Below are positions 12,891 through 19,224 of a stretch of 19,224 bases of DNA, piece by piece. Numbering within the stretch: the first letter of the stretch is position 1; every line of letters begins with the position of its first letter. The DNA is taken from positions 1-19,224 of the forward strand of contig JBKPIY010000048.1 of the NCBI GenBank assembly GCA_046730475.1. Direction: 5' to 3'. The DNA is from JBKPIY01 sp046730475. Lineage in GTDB: Bacteria > Actinomycetota > Thermoleophilia > Solirubrobacterales > 70-9. Both the position numbers and the translations under genes were made by a program. Below the pieces are notes generated by a model. It made no database searches. It was given only the letters and a program-made list of their open reading frames with translations, and was not told where the DNA came from.

Positions 12891-13847
12891 TCATGATCCG
12901 GCGGCGCGCAGGCGGGCGCGGCGGCGCCAGCGGCGTGCAAGCGTCTCGGCCAGGCCCGGGGGCGAACCGAGCACGCCGTCGGCCGGGTAGGGCTCGAGAC
13001 GCCTGCCTGCGCGGTAGCCGCGCAGCCTGCCCCGGGCCCCGGCGAGGTTTCGGTCGACCATCGCCTGGCCCGCGCAGATGACGAGATCGCGTGCGAGCAC
13101 CGAGGGGAGCCTCCGCGGCACCACCCCCCACTTCCGCAGCAGGTAGCCACGGCCGAAGCCGATCAGGTAGTTCTTGGACGCCGACCCGGGGCCCAGGGTG
13201 GCGGAGTGCTGGTGGACGCCGCGGGCGTCCCGGGCGAGGCGGCAACTGGCTCCGTCGCGCCGCAGCCGCAGCACCAGATCGACGTCCTCCCAGTAGGCGA
13301 ACAGCTCCTCGTCAAAGCCGCCGGCGGCGAGAAAGGACTCGCGCCAGAAGGCCGCCGCGGCCGCCGAAGGACCGACCGGGTCGGCGACCGGCCGCTCGAG
13401 GATCTCGATGGGCTCGCCGTTCAGGTAGTCGAAGACGAGCAGGGTGCGATCGAGCTCCATCCCCGCCGAGTCGATCAGGCCCGGGTGGCGCGCGTCGCGC
13501 AACGCCGCCGCCGCCATCACCGCGCCGGCGGCTGGATCAAGCGCCGCGACGATCCGCCCGACGAAGGCTTCGTCGACCACGCAGTCGTCGTTCAGCAGCA
13601 CCAGGGCGTCGCCCTGGGCGCGGCGCGCCGCCAGGTTGACCGCCCGGGTGTAGCCGAGGTTCCGCTCCATCCGCAGCACCTCCGCGCCCTCCAGCCTGGC
13701 CGCCGCGGCGCCGAGGCTCGGGGCGCCGGTGCCGTTGTCGACCACCAGGGTCTCGAACCCTCCGCCGGACCCGGCGAGCGAGGCGAGCGCCTTTTCCGCC
13801 AACGACGCGCTCACGGTCGGGACGATCACGGTCGCGGAGACGCTCAC
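12891..13847 (-). CDS. GT2 family glycosyltransferase
   Basis: 318 residues. ATVIVPTVSASLAEKAL starts the fold, with FETLVVDNG (31-39), ERNLGYTRAVNLAARRAQGD, LLNDDCVVD as the metal site (Asp87-Asp88) and FAYWEDVDLVLRLRRDG further on. The last ~80 residues are Arg-rich and cytosolic-looking. The usual aromatic/acidic active-site block is intact, so it should be active. GTG 13847 lies 13 bases after the methyltransferase stop with AGAGGGG between, so it is the last gene of the minus-strand glycan operon. Sugar specificity is unknown. It is not closely similar to the plus-strand GT2 at 11945 beyond family motifs. Confidence 0.88.
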   Translation of the reverse strand: MSVSATVIVPTVSASLAEKALASLAGSGGGFETLVVDNGTGAPSLGAAAARLEGAEVLRMERNLGYTRAVNLAARRAQGDALVLLNDDCVVDEAFVGRIVAALDPAAGAVMAAAALRDARHPGLIDSAGMELDRTLLVFDYLNGEPIEILERPVADPVGPSAAAAAFWRESFLAAGGFDEELFAYWEDVDLVLRLRRDGASCRLARDARGVHQHSATLGPGSASKNYLIGFGRGYLLRKWGVVPRRLPSVLARDLVICAGQAMVDRNLAGARGRLRGYRAGRRLEPYPADGVLGSPPGLAETLARRWRRRARLRAAGS

Positions 13848-13860
13848 GGGCCGCCCCTCT

Positions 13861-14844
13861 TCATCCGCAGCTGCGATCGCTGACCGCGACGATGGTGCCG
13901 CCGTGGCGCATCAGGCCCGCCGCGAGCTCCAGTGCGGGCGCGAGGGCGGCCAGCGGCAGCGCCGCCAGCGCCGTCACCGCCGGGTCGAGCCTGGCCCGGC
14001 CGTGGGCCGGCGGCAGGCTCCGCTTGACCAAGCCGAAGGCGACGTCGCGGCGGAGGGTGAGCCGGTTGAGGAGGGTCTGCCACATGCCGAGCGGATTCTG
14101 CTCCACCAGCAGGTGCCGGAGGCGTGGGCGGCTCAAGCCCGCCCGGGCGAACATCGCGATCAGGCCCACCGGAGTCAGATGGAGTCGGTGGCGGGGAACG
14201 TCCTGGTGAAACCAGCGGTCGCCGCCCAGATGCGCCTGCAGGCTCGCGAGATTGGGCACCGCGACCACCAGCCGCCCCCCCGACCCCAGGGCCTGCCGGG
14301 CGTGCCCGAGCGTCGCCACCGGGTCGGGCAGATGCTCGAGCACGTGCCAGATCACGATCGCGTCCTCGGGCGGCCGGGCCGTGCGCTGCCCACTCGCCGG
14401 ATCCGCCTCCCATGGGGCGGCGACCCTCAGCTCGATCCCGCGCTCGCGAGCCCGCGCCCGCGCCGACGGCGACGGCTCGACCCCCCGCGCGTCAAGCCCG
14501 GCGGCGCGCATCCGAGCGACGAAGCGCCCGTCGCCGGCCCCCAGCTCCAGCACCCTCGCGCCCGCCGGCAGCCCCCGTAGCGCCCGCATCCGGTCGGTCT
14601 CCCCAAGCCGCCGGAGCGGCTCGATCAGGGCGTCGATCGCCCCCGGCGGGGTCGAATAGGCGCCCCCCTCGTACAGCGCCGCGGCCTCCTCGGGCGAGGG
14701 CGGGTCGAGGGTGACGGCCGTCCCGCAGCCTCCGCACCGCGCCAGCTCGTAGCGAGGGCGGGGGGCGCGGGAGTCGGAGGCGGTCGCCGTCCGCCACCGG
14801 CGCAAGCCCGCGCCGCAGGCTGGGCACGGCGGCAGCGCGCTCAC
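13861..14844 (-). CDS. SAM-dependent methyltransferase with N-terminal zinc knuckle
   Basis: 327 residues from GTG 14844. Cys7, Cys10, Cys37 and Cys40 form a CPAC...CGGC zinc knuckle. Next come a short linker (SPEEAAALYEGGAYS) and a class I Rossmann methyltransferase domain: motif I LELGAGDGR (99-107), an acidic strand end in ARGVEP, IVIWHVLEHLPDP (motif IV region) and GGRLVVAVPN. This zinc-knuckle plus methyltransferase layout is common beside glycan-synthesis genes, where relatives methylate sugars. The C-terminal stretch LDPAVTALAALPLAALAPALELAAGLM (given here in two parts: LDPAVTALAALP, then LAALAPALELAAGLM) is hydrophobic and may bind the membrane. The start is set by position, 13 bases after the sugar transferase stop, just before the first CxxC; the frame stays open to 14961, but that part overlaps the upstream gene. 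Target unknown. Confidence 0.85.
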   Translation of the reverse strand: MSALPPCPACGAGLRRWRTATASDSRAPRPRYELARCGGCGTAVTLDPPSPEEAAALYEGGAYSTPPGAIDALIEPLRRLGETDRMRALRGLPAGARVLELGAGDGRFVARMRAAGLDARGVEPSPSARARARERGIELRVAAPWEADPASGQRTARPPEDAIVIWHVLEHLPDPVATLGHARQALGSGGRLVVAVPNLASLQAHLGGDRWFHQDVPRHRLHLTPVGLIAMFARAGLSRPRLRHLLVEQNPLGMWQTLLNRLTLRRDVAFGLVKRSLPPAHGRARLDPAVTALAALPLAALAPALELAAGLMRHGGTIVAVSDRSCG

Positions 14845-14857
14845 GGGGGCGGGCTGC

Positions 14858-16279
14858 TCAGAAGGCCCCGGTGCCCCGCACCACCGAGACCGGGGTGAGC
14901 GCGAGGATGCGGAGGTCACGGCCCAGGGAGACGTTCTCGACGTAGTCGAGCTCGACGGCAAGCCGCTCCTGGAAGGTGAGCTCGCCCCGGCCGTGAATCT
15001 GCATCGGGCCGGTGAGGCCCGGCTTGACGCCGAGCCGGAACCGGTGCTCGGGCCGGTACCGCTCGACCATCTCGAGCTGCTCGGGGCGCGGCCCGACCAG
15101 GCTCATGTCGCCGCGCACCAGGTTCCACAGCTGCGGGATCTCGTCGAGGCTGAGCCGCCTCAGCACCCTTCCCACCCTCGTCACCCTCGGATCGCGGCGC
15201 AGCTTGAACATCGGGTCGGCCAGCTCGTCGACGCGAACCAGGTCACCGAGGGCACTTTCGGCGTTCACCCGCATGGTCCGGAACTTATGGAGGTCGAACG
15301 GCGCCCCTCTGAGGCCGGCGCGCCTCTGCACGAAGAGGACAGGGCGGCCATCCTCGAGCCAGATCGCCAGCGCCACCAGCGGGAAGAGCGGAAGCGCCAA
15401 CAGGGCCAGCGGAATCCCCAGGATCAGGTCGAGCGCGCGCTTCAACAGCAGGGTGGAGCGGGAGACATCGCTGGTCCCGTACTCGAGCACGGGCAGCTCC
15501 GCCAGCTTGGAGATCCCCTGCGGCGTCGCCTGTCCTCGCAGGGGCGAGATCAGGCTGAGCTTCGCCTCGTAGCGGCGGCACAGATCGGCCACGCGCGCGA
15601 TCTGGCCCGCATCGACCCGTTCGTGGGCGAGGATGACGCGGTCGATACCTTCGCGCTCGTGGTCGGGCTCGATCGCTCGCATGTGGAGGTCTTCGAAGAG
15701 CTCGAGCTTGCGGCGCATCGCCTCGGCCAGGTCCCCCCTGCCGACCAGCAGCACGTGCTCGGGCGGCGTCGTCAAGCGCCAGGCCGTGCGCGCCAGCGCC
15801 CGCAAGACGAAATCGACACCGAAGGCGATCCCCACCGCAACCGCCAGTTCGCTGGTGTCCAGCCCACCCGCCGGGGTGAGTTGGCCGAGAAGGCTGACCA
15901 CGATTAGCCCGATCGCGCTCCACGCCGCGATCGCGGGAACCTCGTCGACGGTCAGATGCCGCAGCGCCCGGTGGTCACGGTCGTAGAGCCCGACCAGCTT
16001 CGCGACCAGAACCCAGACGGGCACAAATGCAATCAGCCAGATCGCCCGCTCGGGCGGGACCACCGCAGCGAGGGCAATCGCCCCCGCCCAACAGTCGGCG
16101 AGCGCCAGGAGCCTGCGCCGGCGGGCGTCTCGCCACCACCTGGCCGGCGACGGAGCCGCGGCCGCGGCCTCGGAAAGCACGTTGCGAAGCCAATCGGCCT
16201 CGGACTCGACCGTCGGAGCCGGAGGGTGGGCGCGCAACTCCACCGCCGGCCCCCCGCCCACGTCCTCGTCGACGCTCAT
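14858..16279 (-). CDS. Polyprenyl-phosphate sugar-1-phosphate transferase (bacterial sugar transferase family)
   Basis: 473 residues, WbaP/WcaJ-like size. Four hydrophobic helices lie in the first third (about 58-74, 79-98, 116-134, 144-163). A cytosolic nucleotide-fold domain follows (HVLLVGRGDLAEAM onward, ~175-265), then a membrane re-entrant helix (LDLILGIPLALLALPLFPL, 283-301) and the catalytic part: KFRTMRVNAES (332-342), catalytic Asp-Glu in SLDEIPQLWNLVRGDMSLVG (377-396), VGPRPE, and KPGLTGPMQIHGRGE. Such enzymes place the first sugar-1-phosphate on undecaprenyl phosphate to start a repeat unit. ATG 16279 is 30 bases after the upstream ligase gene. No catalytic residue is missing. The first sugar cannot be read from sequence. 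Confidence 0.92.
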   Translation of the reverse strand: MSVDEDVGGGPAVELRAHPPAPTVESEADWLRNVLSEAAAAAPSPARWWRDARRRRLLALADCWAGAIALAAVVPPERAIWLIAFVPVWVLVAKLVGLYDRDHRALRHLTVDEVPAIAAWSAIGLIVVSLLGQLTPAGGLDTSELAVAVGIAFGVDFVLRALARTAWRLTTPPEHVLLVGRGDLAEAMRRKLELFEDLHMRAIEPDHEREGIDRVILAHERVDAGQIARVADLCRRYEAKLSLISPLRGQATPQGISKLAELPVLEYGTSDVSRSTLLLKRALDLILGIPLALLALPLFPLVALAIWLEDGRPVLFVQRRAGLRGAPFDLHKFRTMRVNAESALGDLVRVDELADPMFKLRRDPRVTRVGRVLRRLSLDEIPQLWNLVRGDMSLVGPRPEQLEMVERYRPEHRFRLGVKPGLTGPMQIHGRGELTFQERLAVELDYVENVSLGRDLRILALTPVSVVRGTGAF

Positions 16280-16309
16280 CGAGTAGCGCTCATCGGAGTT
16301 CGTTCCGGC

Positions 16310-18169
16310 TCAGCCGAGTTCACGGAGGAAAGGTAGGCGCGGACCCAACTCATGAGCCCTCTGCAGCGCTTCGCGCGCGGCGGCCTTGTCACCTCGCGCG
16401 AGCTGAAGCCTAGCCTCAATCAGCGCCAGACGCCAATCCTGCGAGTCGCGGGCCCGCGCGCGCCTCAGCTCGGCGAGGCCCGCGGTCGGATCGCCGCGTG
16501 CCAAATCGACCAGGGCGAGCTGGATGTATGGGTCCGCCGACCAGGGCTCGACCGTATGGGCCTCGCTGGCTCGGGCGGCCGCCTCTTGAAAATTTCCCGC
16601 GGCGGCGGCGGTTCGGCTCTGATCCAGCTTCAGCTGGGACAGAACGATGAGCCCGGCGGCGATCATCGCCACCCAGGCGATCGATGCCGTCGCCACCCCG
16701 AGTGCGTAGGGGACCTGGCGAGGGCGTGGGTCCGGCGACGAGGACGTGAGCAACCCGGCCGCCACGACGGGGGCCGCGAACACGGCGGGAATCGCCCAGC
16801 CCCAATCGATTGCCGCGGGGACGACTGCGGCTCCGAGGACCGCGGCCAGCGGAGCGAGATCAGGCACGCGGCCCGCCCTGAGGTGACGCCAGCCCGCAAC
16901 CAACACCGCCGCCACGAACCCCACCAGCAGAGCGGTCCCCACCAGACCCAACTCGGCCAGCTGCTGCATGAACAGGGAGTGGGGATCGCGAACGAAGAGG
17001 TCGATCGGGGCGTGCTGCGCCCACCAGTCCGCGTAGCCCCCCGCGCCGAGCCCTGCGATCGGCGCACTTTCGAAGGCGTCGACGGCCTCTCCCCAGAACT
17101 GCCAGCGCCCGCTGCTCCCGAACTCCCTGCCGGCGCCAGTCTCGATCCGGCCCGGCGGCGGGGGCTGCTTGAACTCGCGGAAGCGCTCGGCCGGGTTCGC
17201 GATCGCGATCGCGCCCGCGGCCGCCAGGACCGCCGCCGCACCGATCGCGATCCGCGCCCGCCGACCGGGGGATCGCACCGTCGGGTGGCGGCCGTCCGCG
17301 AGCCAGGCTACCGCCGCCGTGAGGACCACGGCGCCGATGACGATCACCGTCGCCCAGTCGCCCTGGGTGCGCGCGGTCGAATCGCCGAGTGCATCGGCGA
17401 GCGCGTGCATGCCGTGGGTCGCCACGATCACCGCTGCGCCGCCGGCGCCGCCGATCGCCGCCACGACGAGCTGGCGACCGCGATCGGGGCTCGCCGCCAC
17501 CAGGATCGCGAGACCGACCGCGGCGGCGACCAGGGCGCCGCGCGAGGCGGTGTAGCGGATCCCGAGCGCCGCGATCGGCATCAATGCGATCGAGGCTGCG
17601 CGGAGCCGCCGGTCGGGCGCCGACGTTCCCCCCCACGCCAGGAGGACAAGCGCGAAGACGAGCATGGCGCCGAGTGCATTCCAGTAGCCGACGGGATAGC
17701 TGAGCCGCGAGAGCGCCCCTGGCACGGGATTGAGGGCGGGAAACAGTTCGGGCTGGAGGCGGCTGGCGAGCGCCAGCACCGCGACCGCGCCGAGACCCAC
17801 GGTCAACCCCGCGAGCCAGGTTCGGCGGCCGCCGGGGCTGGCGGTGCAGGCGGCGAGAAGGAACAACCCGAGATACGCCGACGTCTTCACCCCATCGTCG
17901 TAGGCGACGCCCTGATTCGCCGCCCAGCCCAGCGAGGCGACCGTGAGCACCGCGCCCCCCGCCAGGCAGAGGCCCGCGACGATCGCGGGGGTGCCGATCC
18001 TGACGGTGGGAAGGGAGCGGCTGACGAGACCGGCCAAGAGCGCGGCCCAGATCGCGACCGATGCGACCGCGTAGGCCGTCGGGTCGACCGAGCCGTCCTC
18101 GAGGGCCGCCGCCACCAGGGCCACCGCAACCAGGGCCCATCCCGCATGTTGTCTCAGCGTGAAGCTCAT
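16310..18169 (-). CDS. O-antigen ligase / Wzy-like membrane protein with C-terminal TPR-like helices
   Basis: 619 residues from ATG 18169. About a dozen hydrophobic helices fill residues 10-510. The large external loop holds the Wzy_C/WaaL-type features: GRWQFWGEAVDAFESAPIAG (354-373), then a His in RDPHSLFMQQLAELGLVG (394-411). Residues ~513-619 form repeated helical hairpins (NFQEAAARASEAHTVEPWSA, DPTAGLAELRRARARDS, GDKAAAREALQRAHELGP), TPR-like, and would lie outside the membrane domain. Members polymerise lipid-linked repeat units or ligate glycan to lipid or protein; TPR-bearing forms are common in Gram-positive and actinobacterial groups. It starts the minus-strand glycan operon, so it sets its promoter. 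No clear Shine-Dalgarno or -10 was found before it. The frame extends to 18838, but that part runs over the divergent genes. Confidence 0.87.
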   Translation of the reverse strand: MSFTLRQHAGWALVAVALVAAALEDGSVDPTAYAVASVAIWAALLAGLVSRSLPTVRIGTPAIVAGLCLAGGAVLTVASLGWAANQGVAYDDGVKTSAYLGLFLLAACTASPGGRRTWLAGLTVGLGAVAVLALASRLQPELFPALNPVPGALSRLSYPVGYWNALGAMLVFALVLLAWGGTSAPDRRLRAASIALMPIAALGIRYTASRGALVAAAVGLAILVAASPDRGRQLVVAAIGGAGGAAVIVATHGMHALADALGDSTARTQGDWATVIVIGAVVLTAAVAWLADGRHPTVRSPGRRARIAIGAAAVLAAAGAIAIANPAERFREFKQPPPPGRIETGAGREFGSSGRWQFWGEAVDAFESAPIAGLGAGGYADWWAQHAPIDLFVRDPHSLFMQQLAELGLVGTALLVGFVAAVLVAGWRHLRAGRVPDLAPLAAVLGAAVVPAAIDWGWAIPAVFAAPVVAAGLLTSSSPDPRPRQVPYALGVATASIAWVAMIAAGLIVLSQLKLDQSRTAAAAGNFQEAAARASEAHTVEPWSADPYIQLALVDLARGDPTAGLAELRRARARDSQDWRLALIEARLQLARGDKAAAREALQRAHELGPRLPFLRELG

Positions 18170-18200
18170 TCGACGCGCGGCCCCAATCGCCGCGCGTCGG

Positions 18201-18206
18201 TATCTT
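18201..18206 (+). promoter_or_regulatory. Possible -10 box for the gene at 18221
   Basis: TATCTT lies 14 bases before ATG 18221 in the 51-base gap between divergent genes, so the leader would be only about 8 bases. The same hexamer precedes the ABC operon on the other strand. No -35 is visible. Confidence 0.3.
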
Positions 18207-18220
18207 CGCCTGCTGGACCG

Positions 18221-18661
18221 ATGCTGAGCATTCCGCCCAAAGCCACGGCGATCCTGGTCGGCCTCGTGCCGATCGTCCTCCTCCTGAGCGCCGCACCCGC
18301 CGGCGCGGACAGCGCCGGCAGCGAGTACCTCCCCCAGGTCCCGACCGCGACCGGCCACCAGGCGCTCGGACAGGGGGCCAAGGGTCAGCGATCGACCGGT
18401 GCCCCTAACGCCGGCTCGACCTCGAGCCCGGTTTCCGGCGGCGGTTCCGGGGGTGATTCGTCGGGCCCCGCCGACACCATCCTCAATCCGATCGTTCTGT
18501 TCCTGCTCGCCGGGGTCCTGGCGATTGGAGCGGGGATGATCTTGATCCGCAGGCCCCCTCGAGACGGCCCCGGGAGCCCGACCGGCGAGGCCCGGCGGGA
18601 GCCGCCCGCCACGCCGGACGGGGAGATCGTCGGTGCCGGCGGCGATGCCCCCCAAGCCTGA
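18221..18661 (+). CDS. Small exported protein with signal peptide, low-complexity linker and one membrane helix
   Basis: 146 residues; not a family I recognise. Residues 1-30 are a signal peptide (hydrophobic ILVGLVPIVLLLSA, likely cut after PAGA). Residues ~30-83 are a Gly/Ser/Pro/Thr-rich extracellular stretch (e.g. SSPVSGGGSGGDSSGP). A single helix (NPIVLFLLAGVLAIGAGMILI, 89-109) is followed by an Arg-rich RRPPR stop-transfer signal and a ~35-residue cytosolic tail. So it is a type I membrane protein with a short external arm. Its stop overlaps the start of the secreted glycosidase gene, and it stands divergent from the ligase, so a role at the same cell surface is plausible. The flexible, Ser/Thr-rich arm could be glycosylated; that is speculation. 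Confidence 0.7.
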   Translation: MLSIPPKATAILVGLVPIVLLLSAAPAGADSAGSEYLPQVPTATGHQALGQGAKGQRSTGAPNAGSTSSPVSGGGSGGDSSGPADTILNPIVLFLLAGVLAIGAGMILIRRPPRDGPGSPTGEARREPPATPDGEIVGAGGDAPQA

Positions 18662-19224
18662 AATCACGGTCGAGCCGGCGAGCGAGATGAGGAAGGGCGT
18701 GCGAAAGCTGATCGTCCGCACAATGTTCGCCGTGCCGATCGCAGCCACCGCGATCATTGGCGCGGGCTCCGCTGAGTCGACGGCGGCGCTCAAGTCCACG
18801 GGAGCGCCGCGCCAGTTCTTCGGAACGATCGCGTTCAACGACCCAACCGCGGCTGAGTTCGCCCTGATGGGCCGCGGCCGAGTGGGGACCTACCGGACCA
18901 ACCTGTCGTGGCAGGCCGTAGAGCCTTTCGGGCCCAGCTCGGCGGCGCCCGAGGCCTGGGCGCGCTATGACAGTTTGATCGGCGACGCCGCCGCGAACGG
19001 CATCCGGGTGCTGCCGACCATCTACGGATCCCCCGGCTGGGTCGCGTCCACGCCCCAGACGCCTCCGGACGCCGCACATCTGGCGGACTTCGCGGCGTTC
19101 GCGCAGGCGGCGGCGAAGCGGTACGGTCGCGGCGGGCAGTTCTGGACCGATCCCAGCCTCTACCAGGCCGACCATCCCGGCGCGGCCGCCCGTCCGGTGC
19201 GCGTCTGGCAGATCTGGAACGAGC
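18645..19224 (+). CDS. Clan GH-A glycoside hydrolase, N-terminal part (cut by window end)
   Basis: The frame runs off the window after 193 residues. After an N-terminal hydrophobic segment (LIVRTMFAVPIAATAIIGAG) comes a TIM-barrel start: FFGTIAFNDP, GRVGTYRTNLSWQAVEPF, GIRVLPTIYGSPGWVAS and finally VRVWQIWNE. The WNE end of strand 4 is the clan GH-A acid/base motif, and the window stops one base after its Glu codon (Glu193). The overall look is like GH5/GH39-type secreted hydrolases; the exact family cannot be fixed without the nucleophile half. ATG 18645 overlaps the previous gene by 17 bases. ATG 18687 (residue 15) would start right before the signal-like helix and is equally good. It probably trims or remodels the glycan made by the cluster. 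Confidence 0.8.
   Translation, partial: MPPKPEITVEPASEMRKGVRKLIVRTMFAVPIAATAIIGAGSAESTAALKSTGAPRQFFGTIAFNDPTAAEFALMGRGRVGTYRTNLSWQAVEPFGPSSAAPEAWARYDSLIGDAAANGIRVLPTIYGSPGWVASTPQTPPDAAHLADFAAFAQAAAKRYGRGGQFWTDPSLYQADHPGAAARPVRVWQIWNE

Noticed and set aside
11348..13150. Long minus-strand open frame (600 codons) opposite two GT2 genes
   Set aside because: Antisense shadow: the plus strand carries intact GT2 motifs, and the minus frame has low-complexity Arg/Pro/Ser composition.
16352..18220. Plus-strand open frame running through the ligase region into the gene at 18221
   Set aside because: Only the part after ATG 18221 has a signal peptide and protein-like organisation; the rest is antisense to the membrane-protein gene.

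Overview
This is a very GC-rich bacterial chromosome segment with dense, mostly overlapping genes. GTG starts are frequent and several genes look leaderless: a TAnnnT-type -10 box ends about 7 bases before a GTG. Together with a mycobacterial-type CysM and a Mec-like JAMM protease, this points to Actinomycetota. The DUF1802, DUF1152 and zinc-ribbon/DUF2007 genes and the glycan cluster fit Thermoleophilia (Solirubrobacterales-like). The phylum is fairly secure; the class is inference. I found no mobile element, CRISPR array, tRNA or rRNA.

Layout. (1) 1-481: 3' end of a hydantoinase B / oxoprolinase gene, then a 240-base intergenic region with a palindrome and a good -35/-10 promoter. (2) 722-3287 (+): DUF1802 protein, DUF1152 protein and a protein resembling a metal-site-less MA-type peptidase, overlapping or nearly so. 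(3) 3174-5961 (-), in transcription order: cysM-like synthase, a possible queuosine-salvage/HhH-GPD-like protein, a Mec-like JAMM peptidase, and a zinc-ribbon/DUF2007 membrane protein whose zinc ribbon lies upstream of the only usable start. (4) 5999-10354: two divergent amino-acid ABC transporter sets. The minus-strand set has a binding lipoprotein, permease and ATPase; the plus-strand set has only permease and ATPase. (5) 10417-19224: a surface-glycan cluster. Two GT2 glycosyltransferases on plus face a minus-strand operon (O-antigen-ligase-like protein, polyprenyl-phosphate sugar transferase, methyltransferase, GT2). Divergent from that operon are a small secreted/membrane protein and a clan GH-A glycosidase that the window cuts just after its predicted acid/base glutamate.

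How the genes work together. CysM and Mec are two of the three parts of the CysO-dependent cysteine route known from Mycobacterium tuberculosis; the sulfur carrier CysO is not seen here. The adjacent polar-amino-acid importer could feed the same metabolism, but its substrate cannot be read from sequence. In the glycan region a lipid-linked sugar starter, several GT2 enzymes, a ligase/polymerase and a secreted glycosidase form a coherent set for an extracellular polysaccharide or glycosylated surface layer.

Most unusual points: the possible Qng1-like gene between cysM and mec, the apparent one-base frameshift that separates the zinc ribbon from its gene, two micro-ORFs that each end on the start codon of a glycosyltransferase, AT-rich palindromes at two promoters, and an ABC ATPase with an Arg at its Q-loop position.
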